7,921 nucleotides of DNA. It comes from Acidobacteriota bacterium (lineage in GTDB: Bacteria > Acidobacteriota > Terriglobia > Bryobacterales > Bryobacteraceae). A model generated the notes under the pieces. That model had not been told where the DNA came from, ran no database searches, and was given only the letters and a program-made list of their open reading frames with translations. Below are positions 1 through 6,454 of this stretch, one piece after another. The stretch covers positions 1,154 to 9,074 of the forward strand of contig JAMCRM010000046.1 in the NCBI GenBank assembly GCA_023380575.1, read 5' to 3'. The first letter of the stretch is position 1. Each line of letters opens with the position of its first letter. The position numbers were made by a program, and so were the translations under genes.

Positions 1-339
1 GTCTGCGATTCGCAGACGCGGCGCTTCAACCTGGAAGCCGCCAAACTCCCCCACGTGGATATCCTGACCGTGAGCATGGACCTGCCTTTCGCCCAGAAGC
101 GCTGGTGCGGGGCTTACGCCGTGGACCGGGTGAAGATGCTTTCGGATCACCGCGAGGCCTCCTTCGGGCTGCATTACGGAACTTTGATTAAGGAACTGCG
201 CCTGGAGAGCCGCGCCGTTTTTGTGGTGGACGCGGAAGACGTGATCCGCTACGTGGAGTACGTCAAAGAGCTCACGGACCACCCCAACTACGAAGCCGCG
301 CTTGCCGCCGTGAGGCTGGCCATGGCGCAGGGCGCCTGA
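1..339 (+). CDS. tpx: Thiol peroxidase (Tpx-type peroxiredoxin), 5'-truncated by the window edge
   Basis: This is the C-terminal 112 residues of an atypical 2-Cys peroxiredoxin that reduces hydrogen peroxide and alkyl hydroperoxides, with electrons normally supplied by thioredoxin. The fragment opens with [10 protein letters not shown], which contains the peroxidatic cysteine (fragment residue 2). The resolving cysteine is residue 36 in [10 protein letters not shown]. The spacing of 34 equals that between Cys61 and Cys95 of E. coli Tpx. The blocks [34 protein letters not shown] and RAVFVVD are typical of the Tpx family, and the end after YEAALAAV is at the usual place. Frame 1 is open from base 1 to the TGA at 337-339; the N-terminal third lies upstream. 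In full-length Tpx the protein is cytoplasmic in most bacteria and periplasmic in some; the signal region is not visible here. Nothing points to a functional link with the flippase gene downstream. Confidence 0.95.
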   Translation, partial: VCDSQTRRFNLEAAKLPHVDILTVSMDLPFAQKRWCGAYAVDRVKMLSDHREASFGLHYGTLIKELRLESRAVFVVDAEDVIRYVEYVKELTDHPNYEAALAAVRLAMAQGA

Positions 340-458
340 CGCCGGGAATCCAGCCTGTTCACGCAACTCTTGTCCCCCAGCTTCGCTCCCGAAAAGGCCC
401 TCGGCCGGGCAGTGGGCAGTCCACTGGTGCCGGGACGCCTCACCATCGGGCGGGCATC

Positions 459-1694
459 GTGGCCGGCAACATCGTCGGCTTTGCCCGTGTAGCCGTCAAC
501 GCCTACCTGCTGGGCACGCACAGCCGCGCGGACGCCCTGGCGGTGGCGGTGGGACCCGTGGACGCGCTCAACGGCCTGTTGATCAATTCCATGGTTTTCG
601 CGTTCGTGCCCATGCTGACCCAACGCAAGGGCGCGGAGCGCACGGCGCTGTTTCTGAAACTGAGCCGGTTTTTCAGCACCTGCTTTTCCGTACTGGTGGC
701 GCTGGTGGTGCTGCTGGCGCCCTGGCTCATCCACCTGCTGGCGCCCGGGCTGGACCCCCGCTTCGAATCGACGGCCGTCACTAACCTGCGCATCATTTCG
801 CTTTCCAGCCTGGCGGCGGGGCTGGTGGCGGTTCGCTCCGCCCTTCTCTATACGGAGCGCCGCTTTGCGCCCACCGCCTTCTACCAGGCTTGTCTGAACC
901 TGTTCACGGTAGCGGGCGCGCTGTGTTTGTGGGACGTCCTGGGGGTTTACGGATTCGCGATCGGCTACACCGTGGGAGCCTGGGTGCAGTATGGCATCGT
1001 GTGGTGGTGCGCGCGTTCCAGCCTGGAGAAAGGGCCGCTGCCGGCCTGCCCCGTGCCCTGGCGCGAGATTCTGGCCAGGCCGTTGGGCATCCTGGCGTTC
1101 ACCAGCGGGCTCGCCGGCAACATGATCTTCACGCGCGCCTGGGCCACGCAGGCCGGACCCGGCATGGCGGCAGCGTTCGATTATTGCTGGCGCGGCGTGA
1201 GTGTGCCGCTGGCGTTCCTGGTGAGCCCCATATCCAATTCGCTGTTGCCGGAAATCGCCCGGTTGCGGAGCCAGGGGCGCTTGCGGGATGCCTTCCGGCT
1301 GATTGACCGCACGGTGGCGTTGGCCGCCCTGGCCGCGGTGGCGGGATGCGGCTTCGCTATAGCCCTGCGCGAACCGGCCATCCGGATCCTGTTCCAGCGC
1401 GGCAGTTTCACGGCCGAATCCACCACCCTGGTGACGGCGGTGTTCCTGGGGCTGGCCCCCAGCATGATCGGCTGGAGCCTCATGGAGCTGATCTCGCGCT
1501 CGCTGTTTTCGATGGACCGCCCGCAGTTGCCTGTGATTACCGCCGCGATCCCCGCCGCCGTTAACGTGGCGGTCACCCTGGCCCTGGGAGTGCGCGCGCC
1601 GCAGTTTGTGGGTTTAGGAGCCTCGCTCGGCCTGATGACCGGCTTCGCGGTGCTGTTCGGGCTGGCCCGCGGCAGACGCAAGGCTTGGGCATAA
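459..1694 (+). CDS. MurJ/MviN-like lipid-linked substrate flippase (MOP superfamily), uncertain 5' end
   Basis: This is a polytopic inner-membrane protein of about 411 residues that resembles MurJ, the lipid II flippase of peptidoglycan synthesis. Visible MurJ-like blocks are GFAR near residue 10, ADAL near 26, INSMVFAFVPML near 45-56 (the SQAFVPIL block), APWLIHLLAPG, DYCWRGVSVPL near 241, SNSLLPEIARL, ILFQRGSFTAEST and LGLGASLGLMTG-like sequence at the end. By alignment from memory it stops after helix 12, so the last two of the 14 helices of E. coli MurJ are missing. Arg24, Asp39 and Arg270 of E. coli MurJ appear kept (Arg10, Asp25, Arg245), whereas Arg18 and Arg52 appear to be Asn4 and Asn38. 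GTG 459 is the only standard start in frame, but it cuts into helix 1 and has no clear ribosome-binding site. A frameshift at about 447-453 would restore a longer N-terminus. The substrate may be lipid II or another undecaprenyl-linked sugar; I assign only the fold and family. Confidence 0.82.
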   Translation: MAGNIVGFARVAVNAYLLGTHSRADALAVAVGPVDALNGLLINSMVFAFVPMLTQRKGAERTALFLKLSRFFSTCFSVLVALVVLLAPWLIHLLAPGLDPRFESTAVTNLRIISLSSLAAGLVAVRSALLYTERRFAPTAFYQACLNLFTVAGALCLWDVLGVYGFAIGYTVGAWVQYGIVWWCARSSLEKGPLPACPVPWREILARPLGILAFTSGLAGNMIFTRAWATQAGPGMAAAFDYCWRGVSVPLAFLVSPISNSLLPEIARLRSQGRLRDAFRLIDRTVALAALAAVAGCGFAIALREPAIRILFQRGSFTAESTTLVTAVFLGLAPSMIGWSLMELISRSLFSMDRPQLPVITAAIPAAVNVAVTLALGVRAPQFVGLGASLGLMTGFAVLFGLARGRRKAWA

Positions 1695-1712
1695 AAAGAC
1701 CCACATTCCCTC

Positions 1713-1741
1713 TTTACATGTATAGGCGCTCATGATATAGA
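1713..1741 (+). promoter_or_regulatory. Candidate sigma-70-type promoter of padR
   Basis: TTTACA at 1713-1718 matches TTGACA in five of six positions. It is followed after exactly 17 bp by TATAGA at 1736-1741 as a -10 element (four of six). Transcription would begin at about 1748, only a few bases before ATG 1752, so the padR transcript would be leaderless or nearly so. That fits the lack of any purine-rich ribosome-binding site before this ATG. The promoter sits in the only intergenic gap between the flippase gene and padR. Confidence 0.6.
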
Positions 1742-1751
1742 ACATCTATAT
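1735..1751. promoter_or_regulatory. Perfect palindrome overlapping the -10: candidate PadR operator
   Basis: ATATAGA-ACA-TCTATAT is a perfect inverted repeat with 7-bp arms and a 3-bp centre that ends one base before the padR start codon. It contains the proposed -10 and transcription start, so a dimer bound here would block RNA polymerase. PadR-family dimers commonly bind AT-rich dyads at their own promoters. Autorepression by the adjacent PadR is inferred from this placement. Confidence 0.6.
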
Positions 1752-2084
1752 ATGGACCTGCTGCAAGGCACGCTGGATATGTTGGTGCTGCGGACGCTGG
1801 TTTTGGGGCCGCTGCACGGCTACGGTATCGCGAAGGCCATCCGCAACACATCGAATGAGGCCCTGGATATCGAGTTCGGTTCGCTCTACCCATCCCTCAA
1901 ACGCCTGGAGTTGAAGGGCTGGGTGGCATCGCGATGGGAAACGTCGGAGAGCAACCGTCGGGCCAAGTTCTACAGGCTCACCGCCGCCGGAAAGAAGCAG
2001 CTTGCGCGCGAGCGGTCCAAATGGGCGGATTTCGTTGACGCCGTGGCGCGGGTGATGGGGCCCGCTTCGGGAGAAAGCATGTAA
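1752..2084 (+). CDS. PadR-family transcriptional regulator, ADOP-associated acidobacterial type
   Basis: This is a 110-residue winged helix-turn-helix regulator that covers the whole small PadR fold. It begins LLQGTLDMLVLRTL (helix 1), followed by the signature LHGYGIAKAI at about 23-32 and the recognition-helix block GSLYPSLKRLELKGWV at about 43-58. The wing is WETSESNRRAKFYRLTAAGKK at about 61-81, and a C-terminal dimerisation helix follows. ATG 1752 is chosen because MDLLQGTLD is the normal N-terminus of this subfamily and the promoter leaves almost no leader. Its TAA overlaps ATG 2084 by one base (TAATG), a coupled arrangement with the permease gene. This PadR plus double-FtsX permease pair is a well-known acidobacterial signature (PadR subfamily described as TIGR03433). 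It most likely represses its own operon through the palindrome at 1735-1751; the inducing signal is unknown. Confidence 0.93.
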   Translation: MDLLQGTLDMLVLRTLVLGPLHGYGIAKAIRNTSNEALDIEFGSLYPSLKRLELKGWVASRWETSESNRRAKFYRLTAAGKKQLARERSKWADFVDAVARVMGPASGESM

Positions 2085-2094
2085 TGCCACCGCG

Positions 2095-2126
2095 ATGGAA
2101 GTACCTGATTCCCGGATGCCGGCGCG
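2095..2126 (+). repeat. Tandem duplication, copy 1 (32 bp, 37-bp period)
   Basis: This copy runs from ATGGAAGTAC to CCGGCGCG and is followed by five A residues before copy 2 begins. It matches 2132-2163 in 31 of 32 positions; the single difference is C2104 against A2141. It carries the intact TAC (Tyr) codon of the ancestral ADOP leader. Confidence 0.95.
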
Positions 2127-2131
2127 AAAAA

Positions 2132-2163
2132 ATGGAAGTAACTGATTCCCGGATGCCGGCGCG
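2132..2163 (+). repeat. Tandem duplication, copy 2, with nonsense change
   Basis: Second copy of the 32-bp unit, offset by 37 bp. Because 37 is not a multiple of three, this copy is in the permease frame while copy 1 is in the frame of ATG 2084. A2141 replaces the C of copy 1 and turns TAC into TAA in the permease frame, so both a frameshift and a stop separate the coupled start from the permease. Confidence 0.95.
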
Positions 2164-2177
2164 CGGAAGAGCGCGAG

Positions 2178-4733
2178 ATGCAGGAAGAGATGAAAGCCCT
2201 GGCGGAGATAGCGGGGCGGCGCGAACTCGGCAACCTGACCCTGGCGGCGGAAAACGCGCGGGCGGTGTGGGGCTGGACGTGGCTGGAGAGTCTTCTGGCA
2301 GATATCCGGTTTGCTATCCGCACTTTGCGCCGCCAACCGAGCTTCACGGCTGTGGCGGTGCTTTCGCTGGCCCTGGGAATCGGCGCCAATGCGGCGATCT
2401 TCAGCCTGATGGATGCCGTGCTCTGGCGCGACCTTCCCGTGCGCGAACCGGAGCGGCTGGTCATGTTCGGCAGAAACCCGTGGTCGTATTTCAGCTACAC
2501 GCGTTTTGCTGAAAACACCGGTGGTGTGATGGAGAGCGTGATCGCGGCATCGTACGCCGAGGTGCGGCGCCTGGATACCGGCGGGGGACCGGAGCGCGGC
2601 ACGGTACAACTGGTGAGCGGCAATTACTTCAGATCGCTGGGAGTAGACGCACAATTTGGGCGAGTCATCACCCCGCCGGACGATCGGCGCAGCAGCCCCG
2701 CGCTGGTCGCCGTCCTGAGCCACGCCTATTGGCGAAGGGCATATGGCGGCCGCCCCGTGCTGGGTCAGCGGATTCGCATCGAGAAGACTCCGTTCACGAT
2801 TATCGGGGTGGCGCCGCCGGAATTTTTCGGGGTTTACGTGGGCGCGATTCCCGACGTATGGCTGCCCGTGAGCGCGACGGACAGGGTGTTGCGAGAGCCG
2901 TTCCGGCTGGATGCAAAGAATGCCAATTTCCTGCTGACCCTCGGGCGGCTCCGGCCGGGCATCAGCCCGGAACAGGCTTCCGCCGTTCTGACGCCGCTCG
3001 CCATTCAGATCGATATCGAACGGGGCGGGATGCCGCCCAATGAAGCGGACCGTAGAGCGCTGTTCGCCCAGAAGGTCGGGCTGGAATCGGTGACGAAAGG
3101 GGTTTGCTTTCTGCGCTACCGGTTTGCGAAGCCCTTGCACATCGTGTTCTGGATGGTGGGGATCGGGTTGTTGCTGGCCTCGGTGAACGTGATGAGCCTG
3201 CAATTTGCGCGTGCGGACGAGCGGCGGAGAGAGCTGACCGTGCGGTTGGCCATCGGCGCGGGCCGCTGGCGCATTGCGCGGCAACTGCTGACGGAATCGA
3301 TGGTGATCGCGCTGGCCGGTGGGCTGATCGGCATAGTTCTGAGAAAACCGCTGGCGGAAGCGGTATTATCGCTGATTGCCGTGGGGGCGGACCCGGTGCG
3401 CCTGAACTTGGCAATGCACCCGGGCATCCTGCTCTTTGTGGTTGCGGTTTCGGTAGCGGCGGCGCTGGTGTCGGGAACACTTCCAGCCATGCGGGCTACG
3501 CGCGGAGACCTGCTGCCCGGCCTGCAACAGGCATCGCGTGCGGCCACCGCGGCGCCTGCTCGCCGCGTGCTGGGGCGCGCGGTGGCGGCGGTGCAAATAG
3601 CGCTCTCGCTGGTGCTGGTGGCAGCGGCGTGCCTGTTCGCATCCAGCCTGCATCAGTTGCGTCAATTCGATGCGGGAATGAAACGCGACCGCCTGCTGGT
3701 GGTGGATGTGGACCCGGCGGCTGCCGGCTACCAGGACCTCCAAATCATCGCGCTCAATGCGCGTCTTCGGGAGCGCCTGGCCGCCGTGCCGGGAGTGCAG
3801 GCCGTGAGCTTTTCGCAGAACGGCATCTATTCGGGGCGGAACTACGATACCTCCTTCCATGCCGATGATGTTTCCCCCACGGCGCTCAATCATTCGACTT
3901 ACGACCACGTGGGCCCGTACTTTTTCACCACGGTTGGCGCGCGGGTGATTGCCGGCCGCGATTTCACCGAACGCGATCTGTCGGGCGCGCCGAAAGTGGC
4001 CATTGTGACCCGCGAGTTTGCACGCCGTGTCTTTGCGGGGCGCGGTGCCATCGGCCGCAACCTGTACATTCAAACGGGTAAGGATACGACGGCAACTCAC
4101 CAAATCGTGGGAGTGGTCGAGGACATTCGCAACGACGTGCGCTGGCCGCTGCCCATGTTCTATTTTTGCCAACTGCAAACCCAGACGCAGGCGTTCAGCA
4201 CGCGCTTCCTGGTGAGGACGCGCATCGATCCCGCGGCCGTGATCCCGGCTCTGCGCGCGGCGGTGCGGGCGGAAAACGCGGCCTTGCAGGTGGATCAGAT
4301 CGATTCGGCAGGGGATCTGTTCGACCGGACGCTCTCGACCGATATCTTAATGGCCATGCTGGCCTGGGGTTTCGGCGTCCTGGCCATGATATTGGCGGCG
4401 GTGGGGATCTATGGATTGCTCTCCTTCGACGTCACCAGGCGTACCGGAGAGATCGGCATCCGCATGGCCCTTGGAGCGAAGAAGAGCGACGTCATCGCGT
4501 TGGTCATGAAAGATGTTGCCCTGATCTGTGGCGTGGGGGTGGTGGCCGGTTCGGTGGCCGCCCTGATGATGTCAAAGGTGGTAGAAAGCCTGGTATTTCA
4601 GATAAAAGCCGGAGATCCGAGGATCGAGTTGGCTGCGGCGGTGATCCTGATTGCCGTGGCCGCAGGCGCGGCCTGGATTCCGGCGCGGCGCGCCGCGCGC
4701 ATGGACCCCATGGCTGCGCTACGGAACGAATAG
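2178..4733 (+). CDS. ADOP-family orphan permease (double FtsX/MacB-like), start shifted by an upstream duplication
   Basis: This is a large inner-membrane protein of 851 residues with two MacB/FtsX units. Rough layout: cytoplasmic leader 1-55; helix 1 at 56-82 (AVLSLALGIGANAAIFS); periplasmic domain to about 318; FtsX unit 1 with helices near 321-343, 371-390 and 416-440 and the cytoplasmic coupling segment RRRELTVRLAIGAGRW near 349-364; a fifth helix 468-490; a second periplasmic domain to about 720; FtsX unit 2 with helices near 725-750, 780-802 and 818-836 and RTGEIGIRMALGA at 755-767. It ends ARRAARMDPMAALRNE, as is typical. Eight helices and no ATPase gene nearby match the ADOP family (TIGR03434), whose function is unknown. 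ATG 2178 has a GGAAGAG purine stretch 6 bases upstream; ATG 2190 is an alternative behind AGGAAGAG. The original start was probably ATG 2084, coupled to padR. The body of the gene is intact, so it could still be made from an internal start, though perhaps poorly. Confidence 0.9.
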   Translation: MQEEMKALAEIAGRRELGNLTLAAENARAVWGWTWLESLLADIRFAIRTLRRQPSFTAVAVLSLALGIGANAAIFSLMDAVLWRDLPVREPERLVMFGRNPWSYFSYTRFAENTGGVMESVIAASYAEVRRLDTGGGPERGTVQLVSGNYFRSLGVDAQFGRVITPPDDRRSSPALVAVLSHAYWRRAYGGRPVLGQRIRIEKTPFTIIGVAPPEFFGVYVGAIPDVWLPVSATDRVLREPFRLDAKNANFLLTLGRLRPGISPEQASAVLTPLAIQIDIERGGMPPNEADRRALFAQKVGLESVTKGVCFLRYRFAKPLHIVFWMVGIGLLLASVNVMSLQFARADERRRELTVRLAIGAGRWRIARQLLTESMVIALAGGLIGIVLRKPLAEAVLSLIAVGADPVRLNLAMHPGILLFVVAVSVAAALVSGTLPAMRATRGDLLPGLQQASRAATAAPARRVLGRAVAAVQIALSLVLVAAACLFASSLHQLRQFDAGMKRDRLLVVDVDPAAAGYQDLQIIALNARLRERLAAVPGVQAVSFSQNGIYSGRNYDTSFHADDVSPTALNHSTYDHVGPYFFTTVGARVIAGRDFTERDLSGAPKVAIVTREFARRVFAGRGAIGRNLYIQTGKDTTATHQIVGVVEDIRNDVRWPLPMFYFCQLQTQTQAFSTRFLVRTRIDPAAVIPALRAAVRAENAALQVDQIDSAGDLFDRTLSTDILMAMLAWGFGVLAMILAAVGIYGLLSFDVTRRTGEIGIRMALGAKKSDVIALVMKDVALICGVGVVAGSVAALMMSKVVESLVFQIKAGDPRIELAAAVILIAVAAGAAWIPARRAARMDPMAALRNE

Positions 4734-4782
4734 GCGCTCCCGTTCCCATCTCTGCACGCGATTTCCGCAAACCGTAATTGGG

Positions 4783-4823
4783 TTGTCATCGCCCCTTAAC
4801 AATTTCCCGCTAACCTGTTGACG
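4783..4823 (+). promoter_or_regulatory. Porin-pstS leader with repeated TTGTCA/TTAACA-like half-sites (possible Pho-type control)
   Basis: The 112-bp gap before the porin gene contains TTGTCA (4783), TTAACA (4796) and CTAACC (4810), then TTGACG (4818). These are 13 and 14 bp apart. Pho boxes in other phyla are built from direct repeats resembling TGTCA or TTAACA, so phosphate-dependent control would fit the genes downstream. However, the spacing is not the 11 bp of the known boxes, and I cannot place a convincing -35/-10 pair. I see no hairpin terminator for the ADOP gene in this gap. Confidence 0.25.
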
Positions 4824-4830
4824 TTCCACA

Positions 4831-4837
4831 AAAGGAG
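4831..4837 (+). promoter_or_regulatory. Ribosome-binding site of the porin gene
   Basis: AAAGGAG lies 8 bases before ATG 4846. It is the strongest Shine-Dalgarno match among the upstream genes of the window and fixes the porin start. Confidence 0.85.
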
Positions 4838-4845
4838 CTCTTCAG

Positions 4846-6441
4846 ATGTACCGAAAGCGAAATCTAATTGCGGTCCTCCTCGTCCTGTCGGCCGGATTGT
4901 GCACCGCCGCCGATAACGTGGCTACGGCGGACGATATTGCGCAGCTCAAGGCTCTAATCGCCGCCCAACAGGCTCAAATCAATGAAATGCGCCAGGCATT
5001 GGAGCAGCGGAAGCATGCTGCGGCGGATGCTCGGCCGCGGCCCACATCGCTGGGCGAAGTAGCCGGCACCACGCCGGTGGTGCCGCCAGCCGCCGCCGTG
5101 CCGGCGCAGATCACGCCTCTTCGCGACACTTCCAGCCCGCTGCAGTTACACGTCGGCTCCGCCTCGATCACCCCGGTGGGATTCATGGATTTCACCACGG
5201 TCTACCGCACCCGGACAGGCGGCAGCAGCATCGGCACGAACTTCGGCAGTACTCCGTTCGCGAACACGGTTCCGGGCCAGCTTGGCGAATTCCGTTTCAG
5301 CGCGCAGAACTCGCGCGTAGGCCTGCGCGTGGACGCTAAAGTGCACGGCGCCTACGTGCTCGGCTACCTGGAGTCCGATTTTCTGGGTTTCTCACCCGGC
5401 AATGCGGCCGTCTCCAGCAACAGCAACAGCCTGCGCATGCGGCTCTACTGGGTGGACGTGAAAAAGGGCAAATACGAAATTCTGGGTGGGCAATCCTGGA
5501 GCCTGCTGACGCCCAATCGCGTGGGTCTCTCGCCGCTGCCCGCCGACCTGTTCTACAGCCAGGATATCGACGTGAATTACCAGCTCGGGCTGGTCTGGGC
5601 CCGCAACCCGGGCTTCCGCTTCGTGTATCATGCGGCGCCCCGCATAACGATGGGGCTGGCCGTGGAAGCGTCGGAACAGTACGGGGGCGGTTCCGCCGGC
5701 GGCGGCGTGGTCACGCTGCCCTCGGCGCTGGCTTCGGCATATTCCAGCCAGGTGAACACCGGCGGCAATACCTTCGGCGTGCCCAACCAGCGGCCCGACG
5801 TGATCGGCAAAATCGCCTTCGATCCGCGCGTGGCCGGGCGCAACATGCACATCGAGTTTGCCGGCCTGTGGAGCGGGTTCCAATTCTACAACCCGGTCAC
5901 CCAAACCCGCTTCACCAAGCAGGGCGGCGGCGGCTCCGTCAACCTGAACCTGGAACTGGTCAAGAACTTCCGCCTGATTACGAACAACTTCTACAGTAAC
6001 GGCGGCGGGCGGTATCTGTTCGGCCAGGGTCCCGACCTGATCGTGCGCGGCGACGGCAGCCCTTCGTTGGTACACGCCGCCTCCACGGTTTCCGGCTTCG
6101 AATACCAGCCCAGCGGTAAGCTTCTGCTCTACGCCTATTACGGCGGCACGTATTTCGGAAGGAACGTGGCCGTCGATCCGGCCAACGGCAAACCGGTGGG
6201 CTATGGCTACGCAGGCTCGCCCAACAGCCAGAACCGGGCCATCCAGGAGGCCACCTTTGGCTTCACCAATACCTTCTGGAAAGATCCCAGATATGGCGCT
6301 TTGCAGTTCATGGGACAGTATTCCTATCTGACGCGCAATCCGTGGTCCGTAGCGGCGGGCCAGCCCTTGAACGCGAATAACAATATGGTGTTTCTGAACC
6401 TGCGCTACCTGCTGCCGGGTGCGGCCCCAACCATGGAGTAA
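4846..6441 (+). CDS. Outer-membrane porin with N-terminal coiled-coil stalk, DcaP-like
   Basis: This 531-residue exported beta-barrel protein starts with a signal peptide (MYRKRN, then a hydrophobic stretch 7-18, probable cleavage after CTA at 21). The segment from 29 to about 57 is a clean heptad coiled coil with I31, L34, I38, I45, M48 and L52 on one face. A Pro/Ala-rich linker runs to about 97. The rest is rich in aromatic and glycine residues in alternating strands. GEFRFSAQNSRVGLRVDAK and VLGYLESDFLG resemble the first strands of the DcaP porin family, which also has a trimerising periplasmic stalk; the final strand is MVFLNLRYLLP followed by a short tail. The stop is 13 bases before pstS, so the two genes are probably co-transcribed and the likely cargo is phosphate or phosphorylated compounds. 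That cargo is inferred from context only. The porin class is fairly certain; DcaP membership is recalled from sequence resemblance and would need a profile search. Confidence 0.8.
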   Translation: MYRKRNLIAVLLVLSAGLCTAADNVATADDIAQLKALIAAQQAQINEMRQALEQRKHAAADARPRPTSLGEVAGTTPVVPPAAAVPAQITPLRDTSSPLQLHVGSASITPVGFMDFTTVYRTRTGGSSIGTNFGSTPFANTVPGQLGEFRFSAQNSRVGLRVDAKVHGAYVLGYLESDFLGFSPGNAAVSSNSNSLRMRLYWVDVKKGKYEILGGQSWSLLTPNRVGLSPLPADLFYSQDIDVNYQLGLVWARNPGFRFVYHAAPRITMGLAVEASEQYGGGSAGGGVVTLPSALASAYSSQVNTGGNTFGVPNQRPDVIGKIAFDPRVAGRNMHIEFAGLWSGFQFYNPVTQTRFTKQGGGGSVNLNLELVKNFRLITNNFYSNGGGRYLFGQGPDLIVRGDGSPSLVHAASTVSGFEYQPSGKLLLYAYYGGTYFGRNVAVDPANGKPVGYGYAGSPNSQNRAIQEATFGFTNTFWKDPRYGALQFMGQYSYLTRNPWSVAAGQPLNANNNMVFLNLRYLLPGAAPTME

Positions 6442-6442
6442 C

Positions 6443-6448
6443 AAGGAA
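6443..6448 (+). promoter_or_regulatory. Ribosome-binding site that sets the pstS start
   Basis: AAGGAA directly after the porin stop lies 6 bases before ATG 6455. It argues against the ATG at 6419 inside the porin end, which has no such site and would add twelve polar residues before the signal peptide. Confidence 0.8.
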
Positions 6449-6454
6449 ATAAAG

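Larger units (their letters stand above)
2084..2177 (+). other. Disrupted ancestral 5' end of the ADOP gene
   Basis: ATG 2084, coupled to the padR stop, opens a frame that reads MPPRWKYLIPGCRR and then leaves the permease frame because of a tandem duplication with a 37-bp period. In the permease frame the second repeat copy reads WK, stop (TAA 2139-2141), LIPGCRRAEEREM and then continues without interruption into the permease. Joining the first copy up to 2104 to the second copy from 2142 gives one open frame, WKYLIPGCRRAEEREM followed by QEEMKALAE. This is the kind of short helical leader seen at the start of ADOP proteins. The 142-codon frame that starts at 2084 and ends at 2512 is therefore an out-of-frame remnant and not a gene of its own. 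Confidence 0.75.

Noticed and set aside
1722..1731. ATAGGCGCTC before padR recurs at 4730-4739, across the ADOP stop codon, bracketing the padR-ADOP pair
   Set aside because: A 10-base identity with no longer flanking match can easily be chance in 8 kb, and there are no transposase or integrase genes to support a mobile boundary.
2084..2512. A 142-codon + strand frame that starts at the padR stop
   Set aside because: Only its first 14 or so codons are meaningful (the ancestral ADOP leader). After the duplication it runs out of frame through the permease gene.
1746..3284. A 512-codon open frame on the - strand opposite padR and the ADOP gene
   Set aside because: The translation is low-complexity in the Arg/Pro/His/Gln manner of antisense frames in GC-rich genes, with no recognisable domain, while the + strand encodes clear family proteins across the same bases.
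4683..4698. A perfect 16-bp palindrome of G and C only near the end of the ADOP gene
   Set aside because: It arises from alternating Ala and Arg codons encoding the conserved ARRAAR end of the permease, so coding constraint explains it.
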